Shown here one piece after another: positions 56,945 through 64,000 of a stretch of 64,000 nt of DNA. Numbering within the stretch: the stretch's first letter is position 1; each line of letters starts with the position of its first letter. This DNA comes from Pseudomonas purpurea (lineage in GTDB: Bacteria; Pseudomonadota; Gammaproteobacteria; Pseudomonadales; Pseudomonadaceae), in the NCBI RefSeq assembly GCF_039908635.1, contig NZ_CP150918.1, forward strand, positions 1,364,001-1,428,000, written 5' to 3'. Below the pieces are notes generated by a model that saw nothing but the letters and a program-made list of their open reading frames with translations, did not search any database and was not told the origin of the DNA. The position numbers were made by a program, and so were the translations under genes.

Positions 56945-57075
56945 TCGCGGTCGCCTATGACCTGGCCTGGTTCTGGAAGGTTGACCCCGAACAGATGATG
57001 GCCAGGCCACTGGACGTGCTCCGCGAATCACTGGAGCACGCGCAACGGATCAATGCGATGCAGCAGGTGCAGTGA
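56648..57075 (+). CDS. Tail assembly chaperone, -1 frameshift fusion product
   Basis: At 56905-56911 the heptamer T TTT TTC stands in the zero frame exactly as X XXY YYZ. A -1 slip after codon 88 joins a second frame that runs HECGVGAITDLIAVAYDLAW, on through DPEQMMARPLDVLRESLEHA, to a TGA at 57073, giving 142 residues. The second frame has no start of its own and reads like the second half of known G/GT-type chaperones. The stop shares a base with the tape measure start. This is the classic arrangement in P2, lambda and Mu-type tails. Shifting efficiency is unknown. Confidence 0.82.
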
Positions 57076-58715
57076 TGGCAGAGACAGATAGCAATGACAA
57101 AAAAGCGTTCTTGCTGACGGGTATCGACAAGCTGTTTCCCAAGCTCGAAAGCCTTCGGGCGAAAGTCGATGGCTTCAAGACCCACCTTGAGGCAACCGGC
57201 CTGGGCAAACTGGACATCAGCGGTTTGTTCAAGGGCGGCAGAGTGATCACGCCCTTCGTGGACGGCATCAAGTCGGCCGCGGCGTTCGAGGGCAAATTGG
57301 TTGATGTCAGCGAGTCGGCCAAAAATGTCGATGTGCCGAGCGTGCCCAGCAGTGCGGCGCAAAACATGAACGTGTTCAGCGCGTCGATGGACAAGATTTC
57401 GGGTGCAGTCGATGCAGCGTTGTTGCCGGCGGTGGGTGCGCTGGTGGTCGGGCTGGAGCCGTTGCTCACGGGCGTCGGGGCGTTGCTGGACGACAACCCG
57501 GCGCTGGTTCAAGGGATAGCGGCGGGCGCTATCGCGTTCTCCGCGATTCAAACGGCGGTGAGCGGTGCTTCACAAGCCATTGACGTGATGAACACGCTGG
57601 CCAAGACCAGCCCCATCGTGCTGGTCGCCATGGGGATCGCCGTAGCCGCCGGTTTGATCGTGGCGAACTGGAAGCCGGTCTCGGCGTTTTTCGCCGGGCT
57701 CTGGCAAGAGATTGCGCCGGTTGTCATACCGATGGCGGAGTTCTTCAAGACGATGTTCGCCTTCACGCCGCTGGGGATGATCATCAACCATTGGGGGGCG
57801 GTCAGTCAGGTGCTCGCGGCGTTCTGGGACGTTATCAAAGCGGCGGCTTCGCTGCTGTTCGATGCGCTCAAAGTGATGTTCAACTGGACGCCGCTGGGTC
57901 TGGTCATTGCCAACTGGGCGCCGATCAGCCGCTTTTTCGCGGCGCTCTGGGAAGGGATCAAAATCGTGGCGACGCCGATCGTGGGCTTCCTGCGGGAGTT
58001 GTTTTCCTGGATGCCGATGAATCTGATCATCGCGAACTGGGGGCCGATCACCGGATTGTTCGCAGCCATCTGGGACTTGCTCAAGGCGCTGACCGTGCCG
58101 GTCATGGACCTCTTGCGCAACCTGTTCAACTGGACACCGCTGGGGCTGATCATCGCCAACTGGGGAGCGATCAGCGAAGTGTTCGCAGTGATCTGGGAAG
58201 GCATCAAAACCGTGGCACTGGCGGGTTTCGGCGTGTTGAGCGGGGTGTTCATGTGGTCGCCCCTGGGGCAGATCATCGAGCAGTGGGAACCGATCACCGA
58301 ATGGTTCTCCCAATGGTGGGACAAGCTGCAAGCGATCATGGCGCCGATCAAGGAAATGCTCGGCGGCGATTTCGGCGGCTTCATCGCCAAGATCACCGGC
58401 AAGGTCGAAGGATTGACCGAGGCGCAGCACAAAACCAACGCCGAAGTCAAAGGTGAGTTCGCGCCGGCACTGTTTGGTGCCAGCACTGATCAACCCGCGT
58501 TGACCACGGGCTTGCCACAAAGCTCCAGCGCGCTGGTGCAACAAAGCGCCGCCAACAACCGCACACAACTGGAAGGCGGTTTGACGGTGCGCTTCGAAAA
58601 CGCCCCGGCGGGCATGCGCACCGATCAGCCGCAAACCAACCAGCCGGGCCTGACCCTCACGCCGCGTGTCGGCTATCGCTCACTTTCCCTGGGAGGTTCC
58701 AATGAACTGGCGTGA
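57075..58715 (+). CDS. Tape measure protein
   Basis: A 546-residue tail-length ruler. The N-terminal 190 residues are charged, then hydrophobic. A tryptophan-rich region of tandem 41-residue units follows, each like FNWTPLGLIIANW...FAAIWEGIK, five full copies plus a partial one ahead of them. A hydrophilic C-terminus ends near the DNA-circularisation gene. The ATG at 57075 overlaps the chaperone stop. The rule of about 1.5 Angstrom per residue would give a tail near 80 nm, a rough inference. It overlaps the next gene by 14 bases. Confidence 0.9.
   Translation: MAETDSNDKKAFLLTGIDKLFPKLESLRAKVDGFKTHLEATGLGKLDISGLFKGGRVITPFVDGIKSAAAFEGKLVDVSESAKNVDVPSVPSSAAQNMNVFSASMDKISGAVDAALLPAVGALVVGLEPLLTGVGALLDDNPALVQGIAAGAIAFSAIQTAVSGASQAIDVMNTLAKTSPIVLVAMGIAVAAGLIVANWKPVSAFFAGLWQEIAPVVIPMAEFFKTMFAFTPLGMIINHWGAVSQVLAAFWDVIKAAASLLFDALKVMFNWTPLGLVIANWAPISRFFAALWEGIKIVATPIVGFLRELFSWMPMNLIIANWGPITGLFAAIWDLLKALTVPVMDLLRNLFNWTPLGLIIANWGAISEVFAVIWEGIKTVALAGFGVLSGVFMWSPLGQIIEQWEPITEWFSQWWDKLQAIMAPIKEMLGGDFGGFIAKITGKVEGLTEAQHKTNAEVKGEFAPALFGASTDQPALTTGLPQSSSALVQQSAANNRTQLEGGLTVRFENAPAGMRTDQPQTNQPGLTLTPRVGYRSLSLGGSNELA
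57756..58370 (+). repeat. Five 123-bp coding repeats in the tape measure gene
   Basis: In-frame units of 123 bases start at 57756, 57879, 58002, 58125 and 58248, each beginning F-x-W/F-x-P and containing NW/QW about 12 residues on. The third and fifth copies are the most diverged. A partial unit (VANWKPVSAFFAGLWQEI) lies just upstream. Confidence 0.8.
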
Positions 58716-59940
58716 TCGTTTGTTGCCGGCGTCGTTTCGCGGCGTCGGTTTTTGGGTCGACCAGGCGAAAACCCCGGTCGGCCAGAAAGGCCAGTTGCAC
58801 GAGTACCCGCAGCGTGACGAGCCGTTCTTCGAAGGGCTGGGGCGGCAGGCGAAGATCCATGACCTGACGGCGTTTATCGTCGGTGCCGATTGCCTGGAGC
58901 AGCGTGACCAGTTGCTCAAGGCGCTGGAGGAGGGCGCGGGTGAACTGGTTCACCCGTGGCTGGGGCGGATGCAGGTCAAGGTCGGCGAATGCGAGATGAC
59001 CCAGACCCGCCAGGACGGCGGTATGGTGACCTTCGCGCTGAAGTTTTATCCCGACCAGCCTGTGCCGTTTCCCACGGCAGCGGTCAATTCCCGCGAACAA
59101 TTGCTGCTCTCGGCTGACAGCCTGCTGGGCTCGGCGGTGCGGCGTTTCGAGGATGCGATCAGCCTGATCAAGGCGGCACGGATTGCCGTCAAGGAACTGC
59201 GTGATTGCCTCAAGGATGTGTATGAGGTCATCGAGCATGAGTTCAAGGAAGTGATCGAAACCTACAAGGAACTCAGTTTGCTGGTCAGGGCCGTCAAGGA
59301 ACTGCCCCGTGAAGTGAGCGCCGAGTTCAAGGGCTTGCTGGGCGACATCAAGGAGCTCAAGGACTTTGCCCGGGAAGGCTATCGCGGTGTGCTCGCCAAT
59401 GCTTCGCAACAGGTCGAAGCGGTGAAGAAAATCGACACGCCCAAACTCACCACCGGCAAGGACACCGTGGCGGCCGCACAGGCCATGGCCAATCTGGTGC
59501 AGGACGCAGTGCTGGTGAAGCTTGGCTACAAAGTGGCGCAAATGCCGGTGGCCACACCGGTGGTCAAACTGAACTCGACACCGTCGGTTGCGCAGCAAGC
59601 GGTGCAACCGGTCAAGCGCCTGGACGTCCCGGTGGCCGACGATGTGCTGACCCTGCGCGATGCGCTCAATGATGCGATGTGGCAAGCCGCCCTCAAGGCG
59701 GACGCCGTGCACTATCAAGCGCTCAACGCCCTGCGTCAGCAGTTGTACGGCCATCTGACGGCGGTGTCGTCATCGGGTGTGCGCTTGATCACCTTGTCGC
59801 CCAAGCAGAGCCTGCCGGCACTGGTGGTCGCGTATCAGCGCTTTGGCGATGCCACGCGGGTCGGCGAAGTGATTCAGCGCAACAGTGCGGTCCATCCTGG
59901 CTTTCTGCCTCCGGCCGATTTGAAAGTCGCTGGGGAGTAA
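58702..59940 (+). CDS. DNA circularisation-type tail protein (Mu gpN-like)
   Basis: A 412-residue protein. MNWRDRLLPASFRGVGFWVD and RDEPFFEGLGRQ are the conserved start of the DNA-circulation N-terminal family (Mu gpN), a baseplate or hub-proximal protein despite its name. The middle (about 150-250) is rich in charged helix. GGGAGGTTCC gives a good SD. It follows the tape measure and precedes gpP, as in Mu. Confidence 0.86.
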   Translation: MNWRDRLLPASFRGVGFWVDQAKTPVGQKGQLHEYPQRDEPFFEGLGRQAKIHDLTAFIVGADCLEQRDQLLKALEEGAGELVHPWLGRMQVKVGECEMTQTRQDGGMVTFALKFYPDQPVPFPTAAVNSREQLLLSADSLLGSAVRRFEDAISLIKAARIAVKELRDCLKDVYEVIEHEFKEVIETYKELSLLVRAVKELPREVSAEFKGLLGDIKELKDFAREGYRGVLANASQQVEAVKKIDTPKLTTGKDTVAAAQAMANLVQDAVLVKLGYKVAQMPVATPVVKLNSTPSVAQQAVQPVKRLDVPVADDVLTLRDALNDAMWQAALKADAVHYQALNALRQQLYGHLTAVSSSGVRLITLSPKQSLPALVVAYQRFGDATRVGEVIQRNSAVHPGFLPPADLKVAGE

Positions 59941-59943
59941 GTC

Positions 59944-60987
59944 ATGACCGAACTGGAAAACACCGTCACCCTGACCGTGGACGGTCTGGATTATGGCGGC
60001 TGGAAAAGCGTCGAAATCAGTGCGGACCTGGAGCGTCAGTTCCGCACCTTCACACTCAACATCACCTGGCAGTGGCCGGGGCAGACACTGGCGGTGCCGA
60101 TCAAGGCCGGCTCGCGCTGTCAGGTGCGGATCGGCTGCGACCTGGTGCTCACCGGGCATGTCTACAAGGCGCCGGTCAGTTACGACGGCAAGCAGATCAG
60201 CCTGTCCATCGAGGGCAGTTCGCTGACTCAGGACCTGGTGGATTGCGCGGCTATCAACCGCCCGAGCCAATGGCAGGAACAAAGCCTGTTGAGCATTGTT
60301 CAGTCCCTGGCGGCGTCCTACGGCGTGGGCGTGGTCAGCGAAATCCCGCAAATGGCGAAGCTGAGTAAACACAGCATCGTGCCGGGCGAAACGGTATTTC
60401 AGTCCATCGACCGCTTGTTGACCTTGTACCGGGTGTTCTCCACCGACGATGCCGAAGGCCGCGTGCTGCTGGCCAAACCCGGCAGCGGCGGACGGGCCAG
60501 CGATGCGCTGGAGCTGGGCAAGAATATTCTGTCGGCCAATGCGCCGATGGACTTCAGCCGGGTGTTCTCCGAATACCGGGTGATCGGCCAGCACAAGGGC
60601 AACGACCAGAAAAGCGGCACGGCCGTGAGCGAAGTCTCGGGGACGGCCACCGACCCCGGCGGCACACGCAAACGGGTCACGGTGATCAGCGAAAGCGCCC
60701 AACTGACCAGCGAACTGGCCCAGCAACGTGCCGACTGGGAAAGCGCCATCCGCACCGGCAAAGCGCAGACCACCACTTATCGCGTACAGGGCTGGCGACA
60801 GTCCAACGGCGACTTGTGGCAGCACAACACGTTGGTGCGGGTGATCGACAACGTGCTGGGGTTTGACGGCGACCTGTTGATCTCCAAGGTCACTTACTCG
60901 CTGTCCGAACAAGGCTCGATCACCACCTTGCAAGTGGCGCCGCCGCATACGTTCGATGCCAATCCGGTCCCGCCCAAGAAGTCTTGA
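59944..60987 (+). CDS. Baseplate hub protein (Mu gpP/gp44-like)
   Basis: A 347-residue hub protein of the gp27-like fold family. NTVTLTVDGLDYGGWKSVEI and RQFRTFTLNITWQWPGQ are characteristic. The second half has VFSEYRVIGQHKG and a repeat of strands ending in LQVAPPHTF. It forms the trimeric hub between tube and spike. A REP element separates it from the spike gene. Confidence 0.88.
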   Translation: MTELENTVTLTVDGLDYGGWKSVEISADLERQFRTFTLNITWQWPGQTLAVPIKAGSRCQVRIGCDLVLTGHVYKAPVSYDGKQISLSIEGSSLTQDLVDCAAINRPSQWQEQSLLSIVQSLAASYGVGVVSEIPQMAKLSKHSIVPGETVFQSIDRLLTLYRVFSTDDAEGRVLLAKPGSGGRASDALELGKNILSANAPMDFSRVFSEYRVIGQHKGNDQKSGTAVSEVSGTATDPGGTRKRVTVISESAQLTSELAQQRADWESAIRTGKAQTTTYRVQGWRQSNGDLWQHNTLVRVIDNVLGFDGDLLISKVTYSLSEQGSITTLQVAPPHTFDANPVPPKKS

Positions 60988-61002
60988 GGTTGACGCTGAA
61001 CC

Positions 61003-61081
61003 TGTGGGAGCGGGCTTGCTCGCGAAAGCGTCTTGCCTGACACACCGCGTCGTCCCATTCGCAGGCAAGCCAGCGCCCACA
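61003..61081. repeat. REP element inside the tail operon
   Basis: TGTGGGAGCGGGCTTGCTCG at the left and a degenerate inverted copy (TTCGCAGGCAAGCCAGCGCC) at the right. It is in the 126-base gap between hub and spike genes, the only large gap in this part of the operon. Confidence 0.82.
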
Positions 61082-61113
61082 AAAAAGCGCCCTCGCCATT
61101 CAAGGAAAACCCT

Positions 61114-61623
61114 ATGAGCCTACTGACACGCCTCTTGGCGCGCGGCACCGTCGTGTTCGCCAACTCGGCCAGCAAGCTGCAATCGCTGCAAATGCGCCTG
61201 ACCGCCGGCGAAGTGAACGATGACATGGAGCACTTCGAACCCTACGGTTTCACCAGCAGTCCGCTGGCTGGCGCCGAAGGTATCGCGACCTTCCTCGGTG
61301 GCGACCGCTCCCACGCGGTGGTGCTGGTGGTCGCCGACCGCCGCTATCGCCTCAAGGCGCTGGCGCCCGGTGAGGTGGCGATCTACACCGATGAAGGTGA
61401 CAAGGTCCACTTCAAGCGTGGGCGCATCATCGACATCGAAACCACCACGCTGAACATCCGCGCCAGCACCGCCGTGAACATCGATACGCCGACACTGACC
61501 CAGACCGGCAAGATCATCTCTCAGGGCGATCAGGTCGCGGGCGGTATCAGCCAGATCGAACACGTACACACGGGCGTTCAGTCAGGCAGTGGCCAGACCG
61601 GCGCCCCCGCAGGAGGTCAGTGA
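61114..61623 (+). CDS. Baseplate assembly protein V / central spike (Mu gp45-like)
   Basis: A 169-residue spike protein. The start MSLLTRLLARGTVVFANSAS has AAGGAAA upstream. An OB-like region is followed by beta-helical sequence (TTTLNIRASTAVNIDTPTLT). The tip EHVHTGVQSGSGQTGAP contains the HxH pair that binds an iron atom in known spikes of this family. It pierces the outer membrane on contraction. It shares one base with the next gene. Confidence 0.9.
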   Translation: MSLLTRLLARGTVVFANSASKLQSLQMRLTAGEVNDDMEHFEPYGFTSSPLAGAEGIATFLGGDRSHAVVLVVADRRYRLKALAPGEVAIYTDEGDKVHFKRGRIIDIETTTLNIRASTAVNIDTPTLTQTGKIISQGDQVAGGISQIEHVHTGVQSGSGQTGAPAGGQ

Positions 61624-62021
61624 TGTTCATCAGTCATGACCTCAAAACAGCACTGACCCGTTCGGTGCTGATCAGCCTCTTTACCTGGCGCCGCGCTGCC
61701 GACGATGACCTGCTCGATGACGAGGAGCGATTCGGTTGGTGGGGCGACAGTTTCCCCTCAGTGGCCGATGACCGCATCGGTTCGCGGTTGTGGCTGCTTC
61801 GACGGGTCAAGTTGACCCGACAGACCCAGATGGACGCCGAATTCTATGCCCGTGAAGCCCTGCAATGGCTGATCGACGATGGCCATTGCAGCGCCATCGA
61901 GGTCATCAGCGAACGCCTCGACGCCCAGCGTCTGAACCTGCGTACGGTGCTGATCCTGGCCGATGGCGAGCGTCTGGACATCAACCCCGATAACAGTTGG
62001 CAGGTGACCTATGCCGTTTGA
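61623..62021 (+). CDS. Baseplate wedge protein (Mu gp46, GPW/gp25-like)
   Basis: A 132-residue protein. ALTRSVLISLFTWRRAADDD and RFGWWGDSFP are marks of the GP46 family, the gp25/W-like wedge part that starts sheath assembly at the baseplate. AGGAGGTCAG gives a strong SD. Its end overlaps the J-like gene by 11 bases. Confidence 0.88.
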   Translation: MFISHDLKTALTRSVLISLFTWRRAADDDLLDDEERFGWWGDSFPSVADDRIGSRLWLLRRVKLTRQTQMDAEFYAREALQWLIDDGHCSAIEVISERLDAQRLNLRTVLILADGERLDINPDNSWQVTYAV

Positions 62022-63051
62022 AACGCCTTCGCTGCCGGTGCTGATCAAACGCACCCAAAGCGACCTGGCCAGCGACTCGCTGCGCCAGTCCGATGCGCAA
62101 GTACTGGCCCGAACCTTGGGTGGTGCAGCCTATGGCCTGTATGGCTATCTGGACTGGATCGCCGAGCAGATTCTGCCGGACAAGGCCGATGAGTCCACCC
62201 TGGAACGCATCGCCGCACTTCGCCTCAACCAGCCGCGTAAAGCGGCCCAACCCGCCAGCGGCACCGTGAGCTTCATGGCGAGCGCCGGTGCGGTGCTGGA
62301 CGTCGACACGCTGCTGCAATCGAATGACGGTCGCCGCTACAAAGTGACCGCCGCCCGCACCACCGGCAACGGTCTCAACAGCACCACCATTGCCGCGCTG
62401 GACGCCGGTGCCCTCGGCAATACCGACGCCGGGATGACATTGATCTCGGCGCAACCGATCCAGGGCATCGTTGGCCCCTACACCGTGCTGGCGCCAGGGC
62501 TGACGGGCGGTATCGCCCGTGAAAGTCTTGAATCGCTGCGCTCGCGGGTGATTCGCTCGTACCGCATCATCCCTCACGGCGGCTCGGCGCAAGACTACGA
62601 AACCTGGGCGCTGGAGTGTCCGGGCATCACGCGTGCCTGGTGCCGTGGCAGTTACCTGGGGCCAGGCACGGTGGGGCTGTTCGTGATGCGTGACGACGAC
62701 CCGCAACCGGTTCCGGACACGGCGCAACTGGCCGTCGTCCACGCCCATATCGAGCCGTTGCGGCCGGTCACCGCGCAGTTGCATGTGCTGGCGCCGATGC
62801 AGGTGCCGGTGACGTATCGCTTGCGTCTGACGCCCGACACCAGCGCTGTGCGCGCCGCGGTCGAAGCGCAGTTGCGTGACTTGCACAACCGCGAAGCGGG
62901 GCTGGGCGAAACCCTGTTGTTGAGCCACATCCGCGAGGCCATCAGCAGCGCCACCGGCGAGCACGACCACACACTGGTCGCGCCGGTCGCCGACGTCTCT
63001 GCCGCGAGCAATCAGTTGCTCACGTTCGGGGGCTGCGTATGGCAGGCATAA
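62011..63051 (+). CDS. Baseplate J-like protein (Mu gp47)
   Basis: A 346-residue wedge protein of the baseplate_J family. MPFETPSLPVLIKRTQSDLA at the start, and RSRVIRSYRIIPHGGSAQDY and WALECPGITRAW in the middle are typical. It links hub and outer baseplate. It overlaps both neighbours (11 and 13 bases). Confidence 0.93.
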   Translation: MPFETPSLPVLIKRTQSDLASDSLRQSDAQVLARTLGGAAYGLYGYLDWIAEQILPDKADESTLERIAALRLNQPRKAAQPASGTVSFMASAGAVLDVDTLLQSNDGRRYKVTAARTTGNGLNSTTIAALDAGALGNTDAGMTLISAQPIQGIVGPYTVLAPGLTGGIARESLESLRSRVIRSYRIIPHGGSAQDYETWALECPGITRAWCRGSYLGPGTVGLFVMRDDDPQPVPDTAQLAVVHAHIEPLRPVTAQLHVLAPMQVPVTYRLRLTPDTSAVRAAVEAQLRDLHNREAGLGETLLLSHIREAISSATGEHDHTLVAPVADVSAASNQLLTFGGCVWQA

Positions 63052-63638
63052 GAACCGCCGCGCAGTACCAGGCCCAACTGCGCAGCCTGCTGCCCAGCGG
63101 CCCGGCGTGGGACCCGGAACGCGTGCCGGAGCTGGAACAGGTGCTTGAAGACGTGTCCCAGGAACTGGCACGGCTGGACGCCCGCGCCGCCGACCTGCTC
63201 AACGAAATGGACCCGGCCGGCGTCAGTGAACTGGTGCCGGACTGGGAGCGGGTGATGAACCTGCCCGACCCGTGCCTGGGGTTGACGCCGCTGTTCGATG
63301 ATCGCCGCCTCGCGGTACGTCGCAGGCTACTCGCGGTCGGCAGTCAGGCCGTCAGTTACTACGTGGAAATCGCCCGCACCCAAGGCTACCCGAACGCCAG
63401 CATCACCGAACTCGAAGCCCCGCGTATGGGCCGTGCGCGTTTCGGTTCGGCGCACTTCGGCACCTGGCAGGCGCAATTCATGTGGACCCTCAACACCGGT
63501 GGCCGCCTGCTACTGGGCCGGCGCTTTGGTGCCAGTTATTGGGGAGAGCGTTTTGGCATGAATCCGGGCTCGGCGCTGGAATGTTTGATTCATCGAAGTG
63601 CACCGGCTCATACCCGGGTGCACATCAATTATGACTAG
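63039..63638 (+). CDS. Baseplate protein, DUF2313/YmfQ family (Mu gp48)
   Basis: A 199-residue protein. YQAQLRSLLPSGPAWDPERV is the family start, and DPCLGLTPLFDDRRLAVRRR follows. It connects the wedge to the tail fibre. The end with LECLIHRSAPAHTRVHINYD is also conserved. It lies 11 bases before the fibre gene. Confidence 0.92.
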   Translation: MAGIRTAAQYQAQLRSLLPSGPAWDPERVPELEQVLEDVSQELARLDARAADLLNEMDPAGVSELVPDWERVMNLPDPCLGLTPLFDDRRLAVRRRLLAVGSQAVSYYVEIARTQGYPNASITELEAPRMGRARFGSAHFGTWQAQFMWTLNTGGRLLLGRRFGASYWGERFGMNPGSALECLIHRSAPAHTRVHINYD

Positions 63639-63649
63639 GGAATAGAAAA

Positions 63650-64000
63650 ATGGATTATCCAAAAAGTGTACCCAGCGCCGGGCTGGTGAATGGAGCGTTT
63701 GTTGATGAGAATCCCGTAGCCGGGACGCCGGGGTCGTTGATTCCGGCGGCGTGGGGCAATGGGGTTACCGAAGAAATCACCAACGTTATTAAAGCGGCCT
63801 CTTTGGTGCCATCAGAAGGTGACAGCAGTCAGTTAAAATAAGCCATTACAAAACTTGTAAGTGACAGAGTACCGGGTGCTGCCAGCGAGTCGTCTGTCGG
63901 TACTTTGAAAGTGGCTACTCAGGAGCAAGTCAATACCGGGACGGATGATACGGTCGCTGTGACCCCCAAGAAGATGAAGGCTGGTTTTACGCTGTTTAAT
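63650..64000 (+). pseudogene. Tail fibre gene, N-terminal part with in-frame TAA, cut by window edge
   Basis: The reading starts MDYPKSVPSAGLVNGAFVDE, the baseplate-attachment end of pseudomonad tailocin fibres. After 63 codons a TAA (63839-63841) interrupts SSQLK-AITKLVSDRVPG. The same frame stays open to the last base and gives VTPKKMKAGFTLFN, again typical of these fibres. A single C-to-T change from CAA (Gln) would explain it. Without the C-terminal part the particle could not bind a target. Alternatives are a base-calling error, stop-codon readthrough or restart downstream. The region is AT-richer than the baseplate genes. Confidence 0.78.

Overview
The window is chromosomal DNA of a fluorescent Pseudomonas, most likely of the P. 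fluorescens group. This rests on gene order (dapD/dapC/glnD/map/rpsB/tsf/pyrH...dnaE/accA, pyrG-kdsA-eno-ftsB-ispD, ispF-truD-surE-pcm-nlpD-rpoS-rsmZ-fdxA-mutS), on protein sequence, on the high GC of the core genes and on many REP/REPIN elements of the GTGGGAGC..GCTTGCTCGCGA type between genes. The species is an inference.

Layout. 1-436: start of a membrane-anchored GH17-type glucan enzyme. 714-5000: tcdA, the csdA-csdE sulfur-transfer pair, dapD and an ArsC-like reductase. 5074-8090: an AT-richer island with three tandem metzincin (astacin-like) zinc protease genes, the middle one broken, between dapD/arsC and dapC. 8091-12946: dapC (frameshifted as given), glnD and map. 13320-31588: a long rightward run: rpsB, tsf, pyrH, frr, uppS, cdsA, dxr, rseP, bamA, skp, lpxD, fabZ, lpxA, lpxB, rnhB, dnaE. 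It links translation, isoprenoid and phospholipid precursors, outer-membrane assembly, lipid A synthesis and replication. 31744-39516: accA, tilS, pyrG, kdsA, eno (frameshifted as given), ftsB, ispD. 39683-42736: a LysR regulator divergent from the glutathione-dependent formaldehyde pair adhC/fghA. 42789-48736: ispF, truD, surE, pcm, nlpD, rpoS, the sRNA gene rsmZ with its GacA box, and fdxA. 48879-51458: mutS.

51645 to the right edge: an R-type tailocin (headless contractile phage tail) next to mutS. It has a LexA/CI-type repressor, a strong promoter with operator-like words in its spacer, a fibre-assembly gene flanked by direct repeats, a holin, and then tail genes in phage Mu order: gp37-like, gp38-like (DUF2635), sheath L, tube M, chaperone with a -1 frameshift site, tape measure, N, P, gp45 spike, gp46, gp47 (J-like), gp48 (DUF2313) and the tail fibre. 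No capsid, portal or terminase gene is present among them. The tail fibre frame has an in-frame TAA after 63 codons and runs off the window.

Three genes (dapC, the middle protease, eno) each carry one extra G/C in a short homopolymer that breaks the frame. Because eno and dapC are core genes, base-calling errors are the simplest explanation. The most interesting points are the chaperone frameshift site, the repeat-flanked fibre-assembly cassette, the fibre nonsense codon, the 41-residue repeats of the tape measure and the protease array.
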